From Bradyrhizobium sp. ORS 278 (lineage in GTDB: Bacteria; Pseudomonadota; Alphaproteobacteria; Rhizobiales; Xanthobacteraceae): a stretch of 64,000 bases of DNA. Position numbers and translations under genes: made by a program. The notes below the pieces were generated by a model. That model saw nothing but the letters and a program-made list of their open reading frames with translations, did not search any database and was not told the origin of the DNA. Where the stretch lies: the NCBI RefSeq assembly GCF_000026145.1, contig NC_009445.1, positions 1,116,001 through 1,180,000 of the forward strand, read 5' to 3'. Positions 7,808-16,747 of this stretch are shown here, piece by piece (within the stretch, counting starts at the first letter, position 1; each line of letters starts with the position of its first letter).

Positions 7808-9982
7808 TCAGGCCTTCGCCGTCTCGCTGGCTTTGGCTTCGCGCCGCCGCGCGGTGAGGATGTACTCGGTATAGCCATTCGGCTGCGTCCGGCCTTCGAA
7901 CACCAGGTCGCAGGCCGCCTTGAACGCCACTCCGTCGAACGATGGTGCCATCGGCTGATACAGCGGATCGCCGGCGTTCTGCTTGTCCACCACCACCGCC
8001 ATGCGCTTCAGCGAATCCATCACCTGGTCCTTGCTGACCACGCCATGATGCAGCCAGTTGGCGAGATGCTGGCTGGAGATGCGCAACGTTGCGCGGTCTT
8101 CCATCAGGCCGACATCGTGGATATCAGGCACCTTGGAGCAGCCGACGCCCTGGTCGATCCAGCGCACGACGTAGCCGAGAATACCCTGGCAGTTGTTGTC
8201 GATCTCCTGGCGGACGTCGTCCGGCGCCCAGTTCGAGTTCGACACGGGGATGGTGAGGATGTCGCCGAGCTTGGCGCGCGGCCCGCCCTTTGTCAGTTCG
8301 TCCTGCCGAGCCTTCACATTGACCTGGTGATAGTGCAGGGCATGCAAGGTCGCCGCCGTCGGCGACGGCACCCAGGCAGTGGTGGCGCCGGCGGAGGGGT
8401 GGCCGATCTTCTGCGCCAGCATGTCCGCCATCTTGTCCGGCGCCGCCCACATGCCCTTGCCGATCTGGGCGTGGCCGGGCAGGCCGTCGATCAGGCCCAT
8501 GTCGACGTTCCAGTCCTCATAGGCCTTGATCCAGGGCTGCGCCTTCATCTCGTTCTTGCGGATCATCGGACCCGCTTCCATCGAGGTGTGGATCTCGTCG
8601 CCGGTGCGGTCGAGGAAGCCGGTGTTGATGAACACGATGCGCTTGGAGGCCTGCTGGATGCAGGCCTTGAGGTTGACCGTGGTGCGGCGCTCCTCGTCCA
8701 TGATGCCGACCTTCATGGTGTTCTCCGGCAGGCCGAGCATCTTTTCGACGCGCGCGAACAGCTCGACCGTCAGCGCGACCTCGTCGGGGCCGTGCATCTT
8801 CGGCTTGACGATGTAAATCGAGCCGGTGCGGCTGTTCTTGACCTTGGAGTGGCCCTTGAGGTCGTGGATCGCCAGCAGGCCGGTGACGGCGGCGTCGAGA
8901 ATGCCCTCCGGAATTTCCTCGCCGTCGGCGCCGAGCACGGCGTCGGTGAACATGTGATGTCCGCAGTTGCGGATCAGCAGCAGGCTGCGGCCGTGTAAAG
9001 CGAGCGTGCCGCCGGACGGCGTCGTGTAGCTGCGGTCGCTGTTCAAGGCGCGCGTGAGCGTCTTGCCGCCCTTCTCGAAATCGGCCGACAGCGTGCCGTT
9101 CATCAGGCCGAGCGTGTTGCGATAGACCAGCACCTTGTCCTCGGCGTCGACGGCGGCGACCGAGTCCTCCATGTCGAGGATGGTCGAGACCGCGGCTTCC
9201 AGGATCATGTCGGAGACGCCGGCCGGGTCGTCCTTGCCGATGACGTGGCTGCGGTCGATCACGACCTCGACATGCAGGCCATTGTTGGCGAGCAGGATCA
9301 CGGACGGCGCCTCGGCCGAGCCCTGGTAGCCGGCGAACTGACCGGCGTTCTTCAGTGCAGTGGCGTTGCCGCTCTTCAGCTTGGCGGACAGTTGCCCAGC
9401 AATGACGCTGTAGGCGGTGACGTCGGTGTGGCTGCCGGTGGCGAGCGGCGCGGCGGCGTCGAGGAACGCCTTGGCCTTGGCGATCACCTTGTCGCCCCTG
9501 GCCTTGTTATAGCCCTTTCCGCCCTCGCTCGGATCATGCGGGATGGCGTCGGTGCCGTAGAAGGCGTCGTACAGCGAACCCCAGCGCGCATTGGCCGCAT
9601 TCAGCGCGTAGCGGGCGTTGGTCAGCGGCACCACGAGTTGGGGACCGCAGATCTTGCCGATCTCGTCGTCAACGTTGGCCGTCTCGACCTTCTGGGTCGC
9701 GGGCTCCGGCAGGAGGTAGCCGATCTCCTTCAAGAACGCCGTGTAGGCGCCGAGGTCGAACGCCTTGCCCTTGTTGGCGAGGTGCCAGGCGTCGATCTTG
9801 TCCTGCAGCGTATCGCGGAATTTGAGCAATTCGCGGTTTTTGGACCCGAGATCGCGCAGGATCGCGGCCACGCCGGCCCAGAACGCGTCCGGATCGATCC
9901 CGGTCTTCGGCGCCGCCTCCTTGGTGATGAAGTCGAACAGGACGGGGGCGATCTTCAGTCCATGGGCGTCGATACGGGTCAT
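7808..9982 (-). CDS. glcB: Malate synthase G
   Basis: The ATG at 9982 gives 724 residues, the standard length of the monomeric G isoform. An open frame continues 135 codons upstream, but that part is low-complexity proline- and arginine-rich sequence over repeat DNA and is not coding. Malate synthase condenses glyoxylate with acetyl-CoA to malate, completing the glyoxylate bypass or glyoxylate salvage. Recognisable blocks include [13 protein letters not shown] in the mid barrel, [15 protein letters not shown] and [15 protein letters not shown]. It stands alone, with no isocitrate lyase gene in the window. The ribosome site upstream (GAGAGAAACG) is modest. Confidence 0.95.
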   Translation of the reverse strand: MTRIDAHGLKIAPVLFDFITKEAAPKTGIDPDAFWAGVAAILRDLGSKNRELLKFRDTLQDKIDAWHLANKGKAFDLGAYTAFLKEIGYLLPEPATQKVETANVDDEIGKICGPQLVVPLTNARYALNAANARWGSLYDAFYGTDAIPHDPSEGGKGYNKARGDKVIAKAKAFLDAAAPLATGSHTDVTAYSVIAGQLSAKLKSGNATALKNAGQFAGYQGSAEAPSVILLANNGLHVEVVIDRSHVIGKDDPAGVSDMILEAAVSTILDMEDSVAAVDAEDKVLVYRNTLGLMNGTLSADFEKGGKTLTRALNSDRSYTTPSGGTLALHGRSLLLIRNCGHHMFTDAVLGADGEEIPEGILDAAVTGLLAIHDLKGHSKVKNSRTGSIYIVKPKMHGPDEVALTVELFARVEKMLGLPENTMKVGIMDEERRTTVNLKACIQQASKRIVFINTGFLDRTGDEIHTSMEAGPMIRKNEMKAQPWIKAYEDWNVDMGLIDGLPGHAQIGKGMWAAPDKMADMLAQKIGHPSAGATTAWVPSPTAATLHALHYHQVNVKARQDELTKGGPRAKLGDILTIPVSNSNWAPDDVRQEIDNNCQGILGYVVRWIDQGVGCSKVPDIHDVGLMEDRATLRISSQHLANWLHHGVVSKDQVMDSLKRMAVVVDKQNAGDPLYQPMAPSFDGVAFKAACDLVFEGRTQPNGYTEYILTARRREAKASETAKA

Positions 9983-10252
9983 GATGGGACGTTTCTCTCG
10001 AATAAGGGCGTTGCGCGTGTCTTGGGCATGCTGAAACGGCCGCCTCCCGGCGGCTTGTGCAGTGCATTTAACGTGAAAGCCGGGGCCAAGGAAGGGGGGA
10101 GGGGGTATCGTAGATGGTCGGGGGAGGGGCACGGCGGGGTCGGCCTGGGCGCTTCCGGACAACCCGCGCCTGCCGCATGCGATCCTGCCGCCGCATCCAC
10201 GGCTGTCATCCCGGGTCCTCCGCCGCGCCGGAACTGTCGCCATCACCTCCGC

Positions 10253-10355
10253 TGTCATCACCCGCGAAAGCGGGTGATCCAGTACGCCGCGACCTCTCGT
10301 GGGCCTCACTGTCGACTCTGGAATACTGGATCGCCCGGTCGAGCCGGGCGATGAC
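10253..10355. repeat. Dispersed palindromic repeat, family A (copy 1)
   Basis: Two inverted hairpins, one beginning TCATCACCCGC and one ending GGGCGATGAC, flank a central spacer, with GATCCAGTACGCC on one side and its near inverse on the other. The same layout recurs at 13617-13718, 28492-28591 and 32987-33088. It lies upstream of glcB in non-coding DNA. Confidence 0.75.
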
Positions 10356-10399
10356 GGCTGTGGGTGGGGATGCGGCGGCGCACTCACGGGGATGGTCGC

Positions 10400-10860
10400 T
10401 CATCGAAATCATAACTCATGCGAACCCGTCCTCGCGGCGCGCATTCGCGTCCGAGCTTTACTATCAGCCGCCCCTCGATCACGAGAGGCGCAGGGAAGGC
10501 CGGGTGCTGGCTGCACCCATGGCCCGCCTGCAGAAAAAAATGCAGGCGGCAGTCACCACAGGTACGAGCCGGACATCCGGCCTCCCCTGCGCGATGGCTC
10601 TACGGTTGCTCCGTGGTCTCCCCGGTGCGCCGGGCTTTCTGGTCACCGTTGCCCGCGCAGCGCGTTGGCGCGTCGCAGGCGTGGCATCAGCATCGGGATG
10701 CCAGGACTCCACGGCTTGGCCGTGCGCCTCGGGACTGTCCGCCAGCATGATCGCTCACACCGCAGCCCAAGACGCCCACCGCATCCCGCACCCGACGTCC
10801 GTGACGGTCGCGAAACGTCCCTCGTGTGGGACGGGATGCAAACAGATATACATGATTTCC
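10400..10860 (+). repeat. Dispersed Bradyrhizobium intergenic element often annotated as hypothetical proteins
   Basis: In one frame this stretch reads GAGKAGCWLHPWPAC and in another HPAPDVRDGRETSL; I recall close variants of these phrases from many short 'hypothetical proteins' of Bradyrhizobium and Rhodopseudomonas. The reading switches frame, there is no convincing start or ribosome site, and the composition is proline- and arginine-rich. I therefore treat it as a repeated non-coding element or decayed sequence, not a gene. Hairpins such as GCCTGCAG...CTGCAGGC-like segments are present. The assignment rests on recall, not on a search. Confidence 0.45.
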
Positions 10861-10991
10861 GAAAAAAAGAAAGAAATTTCTGTTGCCGGACGCGTCGGAG
10901 AAATCGGGTCGAGGAGCAGGCCAGTTCGGCTTTTGCGCGCAGCAGATGTGCGGGTGCTTGCGCAACTCGGCGACGCCATGAGCTGAAACGT

Positions 10992-11152
10992 GCCTCAAAC
11001 CCGCGTCACGGGATATGGATCCCGGATCGGCGCCCGCCACCGCGTCACGTTGCCGGGCTTGTCCGGGACGACACCTTCTGTGGGACGACGCCTACGCCTC
11101 AATCTCGGTGTCGTCCCGGCCTCCGCGCCGGGACCCATACATCGCGGCGGCC
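10992..11152. repeat. Dispersed palindromic repeat, family B (copy 1)
   Basis: The left half (10992-11075) is close to the reverse complement of 25459-25547, and the right half (about 11106-11150) is close to the reverse complement of 25574-25614. The hairpin arms are TCGTCCCGG and CCGGGACGA. It directly abuts the Uma2-like gene remnant. Confidence 0.7.
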
Positions 11153-11159
11153 ATGCTGA

Positions 11160-11318
11160 TATGCGGTGGCTCGGATGGAGGTCATGCTTGAGCTCAGAGG
11201 CAGCGGCGGTTGGACATCGATCTCACTCGAAGCAGGGGACGAGCTGTCGCTTCCTAGCTTCGGCCTGGTGTGCGGGGTGGCCGACCTCTACGAACGAACG
11301 CCTGTGCCGCGTAATTAG
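11160..11318 (+). pseudogene. 3' remnant of a Uma2 (DUF820) family endonuclease-like gene
   Basis: The frame has a stop just upstream (11157-11159) and ends in TAG at 11316-11318. Its roughly 50 residues include VMLELRGSGGWTSISL, then a strand, then LPSFGLVCGVADLYE. The pattern of a basic strand, a 'GDELSLPSFGL' turn and a final short helix matches the C-terminal end of Uma2-family proteins, a PD-(D/E)XK-like fold common in cyanobacteria and rhizobia. The catalytic N-terminal part is missing and is replaced by family B repeat sequence. A tiny intact gene starting at 11184 is possible but has only a weak ribosome site. Confidence 0.45.
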
Positions 11319-11320
11319 TT

Positions 11321-11438
11321 TGTAGGGCGGGCAAAGCCGCGCCCGCGCGCCGCGCGGGAGCGGCGTGCAAACCGGGGCTTGCACGGTGCAGGACGGTGGG
11401 CACGCGCCGCCTTCGGCGTCGCTTTGCCCAACCCTACA
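11321..11438. repeat. Dispersed inverted-repeat element, family C
   Basis: The element begins TGTAGGGCGGGCAAAGC and ends with the inverse GCTTTGCCCAACCCTACA, giving 17-18 base arms around GC-rich inner hairpins. Elements with these ends are common between genes in Bradyrhizobium by my recollection. It lies just past the stop of the ClpP-like gene. Confidence 0.6.
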
Positions 11439-11466
11439 GATCTGCGTTTTGCGCGAGGGTCGCGCG

Positions 11467-12246
11467 CTACAGCGCCCCGGATGTCACCACGCCGAACTTG
11501 AGCCACGCCGAAGGCGGCACGTCGGTCGGGCGTTTGCGATCGGCCCAGTTGCGGTCGACGATGTCCAGGATGCTGGGGTCGATGCCCATCTCGCGCAGAT
11601 AGAGTCGGGCCTGTCCACTGTAGTAGGTGGTCAGGCCAGCGCGGTGCTCGGCGGAGACGTTGGGGGCCAGCCGGTTGCGGATTTCCGTGCCGACGAGTTC
11701 GACTCGCGCGTCCGGCGGCAGGCTGCGGTGGACGCCGCCGGCCAGGATCAGAAAGCAGGACGTCTCGCACAGCACGCGCGAGGTCTCGAGCGCCGCGTTG
11801 AAAGGGCCGCCCGCGCGCTTCAGCGTCAGGCAGTCGGTTTGCGACTTGTCGCGGCAGGCGTCCACCTGGGTGCGGCCGACGCCGGCATCGAGGCCGCGAC
11901 CGCGCAGGATGCGGCCCATGCTGAGGGCGACGTCGAGGTCGGCGTCGCCGCGGCTGTTGATGATCACCGGAAGCTTGCGGCCGGACTGGCGGTCGAGAAT
12001 CGCGATCAGCCGCTTGAAGGTATCGAACCGGATGGTGCCTTCGGCGGCGATCCAATCAGCACAGCCGGGACCGCAGGAATCGGGCGGACCGTGCGCGACA
12101 TAGAAGATCATCGCATCGGGCAACGTGCCGAACTCGGCGATCGGGGCCGCCGGCGTGGCCGGCGGCTGGGCCGCGGCCTCACGCCCGACGATCGTCGTCA
12201 TCGCGACCATCAACAACGTTCGCAACAGTCTCTTAGCCATAGACAT
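11467..12246 (-). CDS. ClpP-like periplasmic protein (COG3904 type)
   Basis: Starting at the ATG at 12246, after GGTGGGGACA, gives 259 residues with a signal peptide ending at GREAAAQ. The fold appears related to ClpP/crotonase-type proteases: IFYVAHGP, a glycine-rich ISRGD-like segment (NSRGDADLDVALSMGRIL), then CETSCFLILAGGV, which resembles the strand-turn where ClpP carries its serine. Here that position is SC, so whether a catalytic serine remains is uncertain. Several cysteines (GPGCADW, ACRDK, DCLTL, CETSC) suggest disulfides. The family is found in Bradyrhizobium and relatives and its function is not established. It stands alone. Confidence 0.65.
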   Translation of the reverse strand: MSMAKRLLRTLLMVAMTTIVGREAAAQPPATPAAPIAEFGTLPDAMIFYVAHGPPDSCGPGCADWIAAEGTIRFDTFKRLIAILDRQSGRKLPVIINSRGDADLDVALSMGRILRGRGLDAGVGRTQVDACRDKSQTDCLTLKRAGGPFNAALETSRVLCETSCFLILAGGVHRSLPPDARVELVGTEIRNRLAPNVSAEHRAGLTTYYSGQARLYLREMGIDPSILDIVDRNWADRKRPTDVPPSAWLKFGVVTSGAL

Positions 12247-12539
12247 TGTCCCCACCATCCCCGCAGCGATTGTCATCGCGCAAGTGAGGTTGTGCAAGGA
12301 GTGGCATGCACGCGCACATGTTTAATTCGTACGTTGTTCAGTTGATAGGTTGATGCGTGGGAGATCATGCGGGCATCGACCATGATCGCCGTCGCGCAGG
12401 CCGGTCGTCCGCAATCGCGACACATCTCTGCAGCACTCGGGCTTTGCCCGCGCCGACTCATTGCCGCGTCACAGTCCCACTTCGGACGTAAAGGCTACCG
12501 ATAACTAATCGCATCTACAGGGTGCGGGGAGACGGGGTG

Positions 12540-13553
12540 ATGTCGTTCGCGGGGCTCAAATCAGCCGTTGTTTGTCTGAGCCTGCTGGCGCTGCCTGCCC
12601 TGGCCGCGGACATGTCGACGGCGCCCTACATGCATGCGGCCGAGACCAAGCCCAGCCTGCTGCAGATGCTCGCATCCGCATGGAGGCCGAAGACGGTGCA
12701 CACGGCGGTGGCCACGCCGGCCCCCGCGCATCAAGCCAGGATCAGGCACGCGGCCGCGGCGCCGCGCACGCCGAACCACAAGACTCCGCCGGTTGCTGCT
12801 GCGACGGCGCCGGAGACACCTGCCGCGGAGCCGATAACGGTGGGGGCCGCCGCCACGCCGCCCGGACAGCTCTCCGAGGCCGAGCTTGCCGCCAAGGGGC
12901 TGGCGCTGTTCAACGATGCCAGCCTGTCGGGCGGCAGCAAGGCCTCCTGCGCGACCTGTCACTTCTCGACCGGGCATACCAACAACAAGACCTATGTCGG
13001 CCTCGACGCGGTCGCCGATGGCGATCCCAACGGCCGCAATACGCCGACCCTGTGGGGCGTCGGCGAGCGATCGGTGTTCGGCTGGCAGGGCCAGGCCGCG
13101 ACGCTGGAGGACAGCATCCGCGGCATCATCGTCAACCGCATGAAGGGGCCGGATCCGTCGAAGGAGACCCTCGCGGCGCTGGTCGCATATGTGAAGACGC
13201 TGAACTATCCGGCGAACTGGCAGGTCAGAGAGGACGGCACCCCGCGCGACGATGCGAGCCCGGCGGTCAAGCGCGGCTTCGAGCTCTATGTCGGCGACGG
13301 CGGCTGCGGCACCTGCCACCAGCTGTCGACCTTCGACAAGAAGAGCCGCGACGACATCGGCACCGGCGGCAAGTTCAAGGTGCCGGCGCTGCGCGCGGTG
13401 GCGTCGACCGCGCCCTATTTCCACGACGGCCGCACGGCCTCGCTGCGCGACGCGGTCAAGCTGATGTGGGAGGTCTACGCCAAGAAGATGGAATCGCGGC
13501 TGCCGACGGAGGCCGAACTCGACGATCTCACGGCGTATGTCGGGGCGCTCTGA
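12540..13553 (+). CDS. Exported di-haem cytochrome c (cytochrome c peroxidase/MauG-like)
   Basis: The ATG at 12540, after GGGGAGACGGGGTG, gives 337 residues with a signal peptide ending at LAADM. After an alanine- and proline-rich linker (about residues 35-110) come two cytochrome c domains, each with one haem motif: CATCH near residue 140 and CGTCH near residue 258. The C-terminal part shows KVPALRAVASTAPYFHDGR, the signature of bacterial di-haem peroxidase/MauG-family proteins, including the tyrosine-x-histidine-aspartate segment. It probably acts in the periplasm as a peroxidase or electron-transfer protein. It has no evident operon partner. A family A repeat follows the stop. Confidence 0.8.
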   Translation: MSFAGLKSAVVCLSLLALPALAADMSTAPYMHAAETKPSLLQMLASAWRPKTVHTAVATPAPAHQARIRHAAAAPRTPNHKTPPVAAATAPETPAAEPITVGAAATPPGQLSEAELAAKGLALFNDASLSGGSKASCATCHFSTGHTNNKTYVGLDAVADGDPNGRNTPTLWGVGERSVFGWQGQAATLEDSIRGIIVNRMKGPDPSKETLAALVAYVKTLNYPANWQVREDGTPRDDASPAVKRGFELYVGDGGCGTCHQLSTFDKKSRDDIGTGGKFKVPALRAVASTAPYFHDGRTASLRDAVKLMWEVYAKKMESRLPTEAELDDLTAYVGAL

Positions 13554-13616
13554 ACGTGCCGGGTTAGGTCGATGACTGCCTCGAAAGTCCTGGCACATTG
13601 GACCGTATAGACCCGG

Positions 13617-13718
13617 CTGTCATCGTCCGCGAAGGCGGACGATCCAGTACGCCGTGACACCTCGGTCGAATATCGTCTGCCACGGCGTACTGGATGCTCC
13701 GCCTTCGCGGAGCATGAC
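13617..13718. repeat. Dispersed palindromic repeat, family A (copy 2)
   Basis: TCATCGTCCGC with its inverse forms the left hairpin, GATCCAGTACGCCG and CGGCGTACTGGAT form the inner arms, and CTCCGCCTTCGCGGAG forms the right hairpin. It sits between the convergent cytochrome c and cysNC genes. Confidence 0.75.
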
Positions 13719-13784
13719 AATCATCGGGACGGCAAGACTTTCACCCCAGGAGCAATCGCCGATGCTGGCGAACGCCGGTCTGTC

Positions 13785-15701
13785 TCAGATATTTGCCCCG
13801 AGATCGGCGATGTCGTCGAACAGCACGCCGGTTTTCGACAGCAGCGCTTCCAGCTCATCGGTGGCGTCGGCGATGCCGCGCGTGGCCGTGTCGAGCACCA
13901 GCTCGGCGTCGAGTGGCGGCTCGTAGTCGTTGCCGATGCCGGTGAAGTTCGACAGCGCGCCGGCGCGGGCCTTGGCGTAGTGGCCCTTGGGATCGCGGCT
14001 CTCGCAGATCTCGGCGGCGGTGGCGACGTAGACCTCGCGGAACAGGTCGCCGGCGATGCGGCGCGCGGCGGCGCGGTCCTCGCGCGCCGGCGACACCGCG
14101 GCGACGATGGCGATGTGGCCGTTGCGGGCGAGATGGGTCGCGACCTCGGCGAGGCGGCGGATGTTCTCGGCGCGGTCCTCCGGCGTGAAGCCGAGATCCT
14201 TGTTGAGGCCGGCGCGCACGGTGTCGCCGTCGAGCAGCACGGGGGCGCCGCCGCGGCTGAACAGCCGCCGCTCCAGCGCCCGCGCCAAGGTCGACTTGCC
14301 GGCGCCGGGCAGGCCGGTCATCCAGACCACCGCGCCCTTGTGGCGATAGCGGTCGGCGCGCTCCTGCGGCTGCAGCGCGGACTCCACCGGAATGATGTCG
14401 ACGGGTGCAGCGCGCTTGCCCGCAGCGATCGACAGCACCAGACCGCCGCCGGCGATGCGGCCCTGCACCTCGATGACGAGACGGCCGGTGCGCGCGTTCT
14501 CGGTGTAGGGATCGACGGCGACCGGCTGGGTCAGCGCGATCTCGATCTCGCCGACATGGTTGCGCGCGATCGCATTGTTTTCCTCGTTCGACAGCGAGCC
14601 GGGATCGACCGCCTTCTCGATCGCGACCACGCTGCCGCGCGCCTCGCGGGTGCCGAGCCGCACCAGAATGTTGTCCCCCCTAGCGAGCGGCTGATCGTGC
14701 AGCCAGAAGATGCGGGCATGCAGCCGCCGCGCCGCCTGCGGCTCGCGGCCGACATGGGCGATGACGTCGCCGCGCTCGATGAACAGCTCGCGGTCGAGCG
14801 TGATGCCGACCGAGCGTCCGGCGCCTTGCGCTGATGTGACAGGCGTCTGCGGCCAGCCCTCGACGGTCTTGATCTTCGCGATCTTGCCAGCCGGCATGAT
14901 CACGATCTCGTCGCCGGTGCGCAATTCACCGGCCTCGACGCGGCCGGCGACGATGCGGCGGTCGTCGAACTTGTAGATCGCCTGTACCGGCAGGCGCAGC
15001 GGCAGGCTCGACAGCGGCTTGGCCGGCTCCAGCCCGTCCAGCGCCTCGACCACGGTGGGCCCCTTGTACCAGCCGATGCGCGAGGTCAGCTCGGCGACGC
15101 CGTCGCCGTCGCGGGCGGAGATCGGGATCACAGCGACCGGCTTGACGCCGAGGCCCTGGAGATGCGCCGAGATCTCGGCCTTGATCTCATTGAAACGGGC
15201 TTCGCCGAAATCGACGCGGTCCATCTTGTTGACGACCACCGCGACCTGCTTCACGCCGAGCAGATGCAGGAGATAGCCGTGGCGGCGGGTCTGGTCGCGG
15301 ACGCCTTCGAGCGCGTCGATGATCAGCACCGCGCCGTCGGCCTGCGATGCGCCGGTGATCATGTTGCGCAGGAACTCGGCGTGGCCGGGCGCGTCGATCA
15401 GCACGACCTCGCGCGCATTGGTGCGGAAGCGGATCTGGGTGGTGTCGATGGTGATGCCCTGGTCGCGCTCGGTCTGCAGCGCGTCGAGCAGGAACGACCA
15501 TTCGAACGGCATGCCGCGGCGGGCCGAGACGGCCTGCAGCATTTCGAGCTTGCCGTCGGGCAGGCTGCCGGTCTCATGCAGCAGGCGGCCGACCAGCGTC
15601 GACTTGCCGTGATCGACATGGCCGACGATGACGATTGAGACCTGCGGGCGGCTGGTGCCGTTCGGCGTGGCGGGAGCGGCGGCCGGGACTCTCATGTTCA
15701 T
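13785..15701 (-). CDS. cysNC: Bifunctional sulfate adenylyltransferase large subunit / adenylylsulfate kinase
   Basis: With the start at 15701 (17 bases after the cysD stop, GCGAGGGTC upstream) the product is 638 residues. The N-terminal half is an EF-Tu-like GTPase: GHVDHGKST at about residue 21, DAPGHAEFL and NKMD follow. From about residue 443 the C-terminal half is an APS kinase with GLPGAGKSTLA. With CysD the GTPase drives formation of APS from sulfate and ATP, and the kinase makes PAPS. This fusion is the NodQ/CysNC type of rhizobia. The longer open frame to 16070 overlaps cysD and is not the start. A terminal DUF-free tail ends at DDIADLGANI. Confidence 0.95.
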   Translation of the reverse strand: MNMRVPAAAPATPNGTSRPQVSIVIVGHVDHGKSTLVGRLLHETGSLPDGKLEMLQAVSARRGMPFEWSFLLDALQTERDQGITIDTTQIRFRTNAREVVLIDAPGHAEFLRNMITGASQADGAVLIIDALEGVRDQTRRHGYLLHLLGVKQVAVVVNKMDRVDFGEARFNEIKAEISAHLQGLGVKPVAVIPISARDGDGVAELTSRIGWYKGPTVVEALDGLEPAKPLSSLPLRLPVQAIYKFDDRRIVAGRVEAGELRTGDEIVIMPAGKIAKIKTVEGWPQTPVTSAQGAGRSVGITLDRELFIERGDVIAHVGREPQAARRLHARIFWLHDQPLARGDNILVRLGTREARGSVVAIEKAVDPGSLSNEENNAIARNHVGEIEIALTQPVAVDPYTENARTGRLVIEVQGRIAGGGLVLSIAAGKRAAPVDIIPVESALQPQERADRYRHKGAVVWMTGLPGAGKSTLARALERRLFSRGGAPVLLDGDTVRAGLNKDLGFTPEDRAENIRRLAEVATHLARNGHIAIVAAVSPAREDRAAARRIAGDLFREVYVATAAEICESRDPKGHYAKARAGALSNFTGIGNDYEPPLDAELVLDTATRGIADATDELEALLSKTGVLFDDIADLGANI

Positions 15702-15718
15702 GACCCTCGCGCTCCGCT

Positions 15719-16624
15719 TCAGAGATAGCCGGCGACGCGCAGACGCTCGAAGGCGTCCTCGGTCTCGTGGTCGAGCGCGCGGCCGGCGCGCTCCGGCACC
15801 TTGGTGCTTTCGAGCTCGGCCAGAATCTCCGCGATGCTCGAGGCGTTGGAGGCGACGGGGAAGGTGATGTCCTGATCGCCCAGCGAGCGATAGCGCTTGC
15901 CGTTCTTCGACAGATACAGCGGGATGATCGGAATGTTCTCGCGCGCGGTGTAGGCCCAGATGTCGGCCTCGGTCCAATGCAGGATCGGATGGATACGCAA
16001 ATGCGCGCCCTGCGGCGGCGAGGCGTTGAAATGGTCCCAGAACTCCGGCGGCTGGTCGCGGACGTCCCAATGGCCTTCGGCGCCGCGCGGCGAGAACACG
16101 CGCTCCTTGGCGCGCGTCGCCTCCTCGTCACGGCGGATGCCGGCGATCAGGCCGTCGAAGCCGTATTTCGCGAGCGCCATCTTCAGACCCTCGGTCTTGC
16201 GCGCGGCCGAGCGGGCGGCCGGAGGCAGGGTCGGATCGACGGCATCGATCGGCGGGCAGGGCTCGACGCGGAGATCGAGGCCCCATTCCTGCGCGTAAGT
16301 GTCGCGGAAGGCATACATCTCCGGAAACTTCTTGCCGGTATCGACATGCATCGCCGGGAACGGCACGCGGCCGAAGAACGCCTTGCGCGCCAGCCAGATC
16401 ATGACGTTGGAATCTTTTCCCAGCGACCACAGCAGCGCGAGCTTCTTCAGCCGTGCAAAGGCCTCGCGGAGAATATAAATGCTCTGCGCCTCAAGCTGGT
16501 CGAGATGATCCATCGTCGGCGCGGCGCTCAGCACGCGCGGCATGGAAGATGCTTGCTCGAGCTCGGAGGAGGGCAACCGATCTCTGGAAACGTCGTTTGT
16601 GAGAATGTGCATGCTATCAGCCAT
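15719..16624 (-). CDS. cysD: Sulfate adenylyltransferase subunit 2
   Basis: The ATG at 16624 gives 301 residues, matching the usual CysD length of about 300. An internal ATG four codons later, at 16612, has no better ribosome site. The PP-loop ATP-pyrophosphatase signature is visible as LLWSLGKDSNVM near residue 70, followed by HVDTGKKFPEM, GIRRDEEATRAKERVFS and the C-terminal RYRSLGDQD. CysD forms a complex with CysN to activate sulfate. The two genes are 17 bases apart in one transcription unit. Its upstream region is shared with cysG, which runs the other way. Confidence 0.95.
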   Translation of the reverse strand: MADSMHILTNDVSRDRLPSSELEQASSMPRVLSAAPTMDHLDQLEAQSIYILREAFARLKKLALLWSLGKDSNVMIWLARKAFFGRVPFPAMHVDTGKKFPEMYAFRDTYAQEWGLDLRVEPCPPIDAVDPTLPPAARSAARKTEGLKMALAKYGFDGLIAGIRRDEEATRAKERVFSPRGAEGHWDVRDQPPEFWDHFNASPPQGAHLRIHPILHWTEADIWAYTARENIPIIPLYLSKNGKRYRSLGDQDITFPVASNASSIAEILAELESTKVPERAGRALDHETEDAFERLRVAGYL

Positions 16625-16636
16625 CGCCTGCTTGGG

Positions 16637-16713
16637 AGAAAATTCTATGGCGAAGCCAAGAAATAATTTTCTCTTTACGTCCGTAGCGTGACACTTATAT
16701 AGAAAATAATTCC
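16637..16713. promoter_or_regulatory. Candidate sulfur-regulator operators in the cysD/cysG divergent region
   Basis: Three related AT-rich boxes lie in a 123-base divergent region that is otherwise GC-rich: AGAAAATTCT (16637-16646), AGAAATAATTTTCT (16659-16672) and AGAAAATAATTCC (16701-16713). The middle one reads AGAAAATTATTTCT on the other strand, so it is an inverted form of the third. Their placement suits binding of a cysteine or sulfate regulator acting on both operons. Confidence 0.5.
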
Positions 16714-16747
16714 AGTCAACCCCGAAGAGTCGAAGCCGAAGAGCGCA

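Noticed and set aside
13785..16070. Extended start of cysNC inside cysD
   Set aside because: The extra 123 codons overlap cysD in another frame and lie before the ribosome site at the 15701 start.
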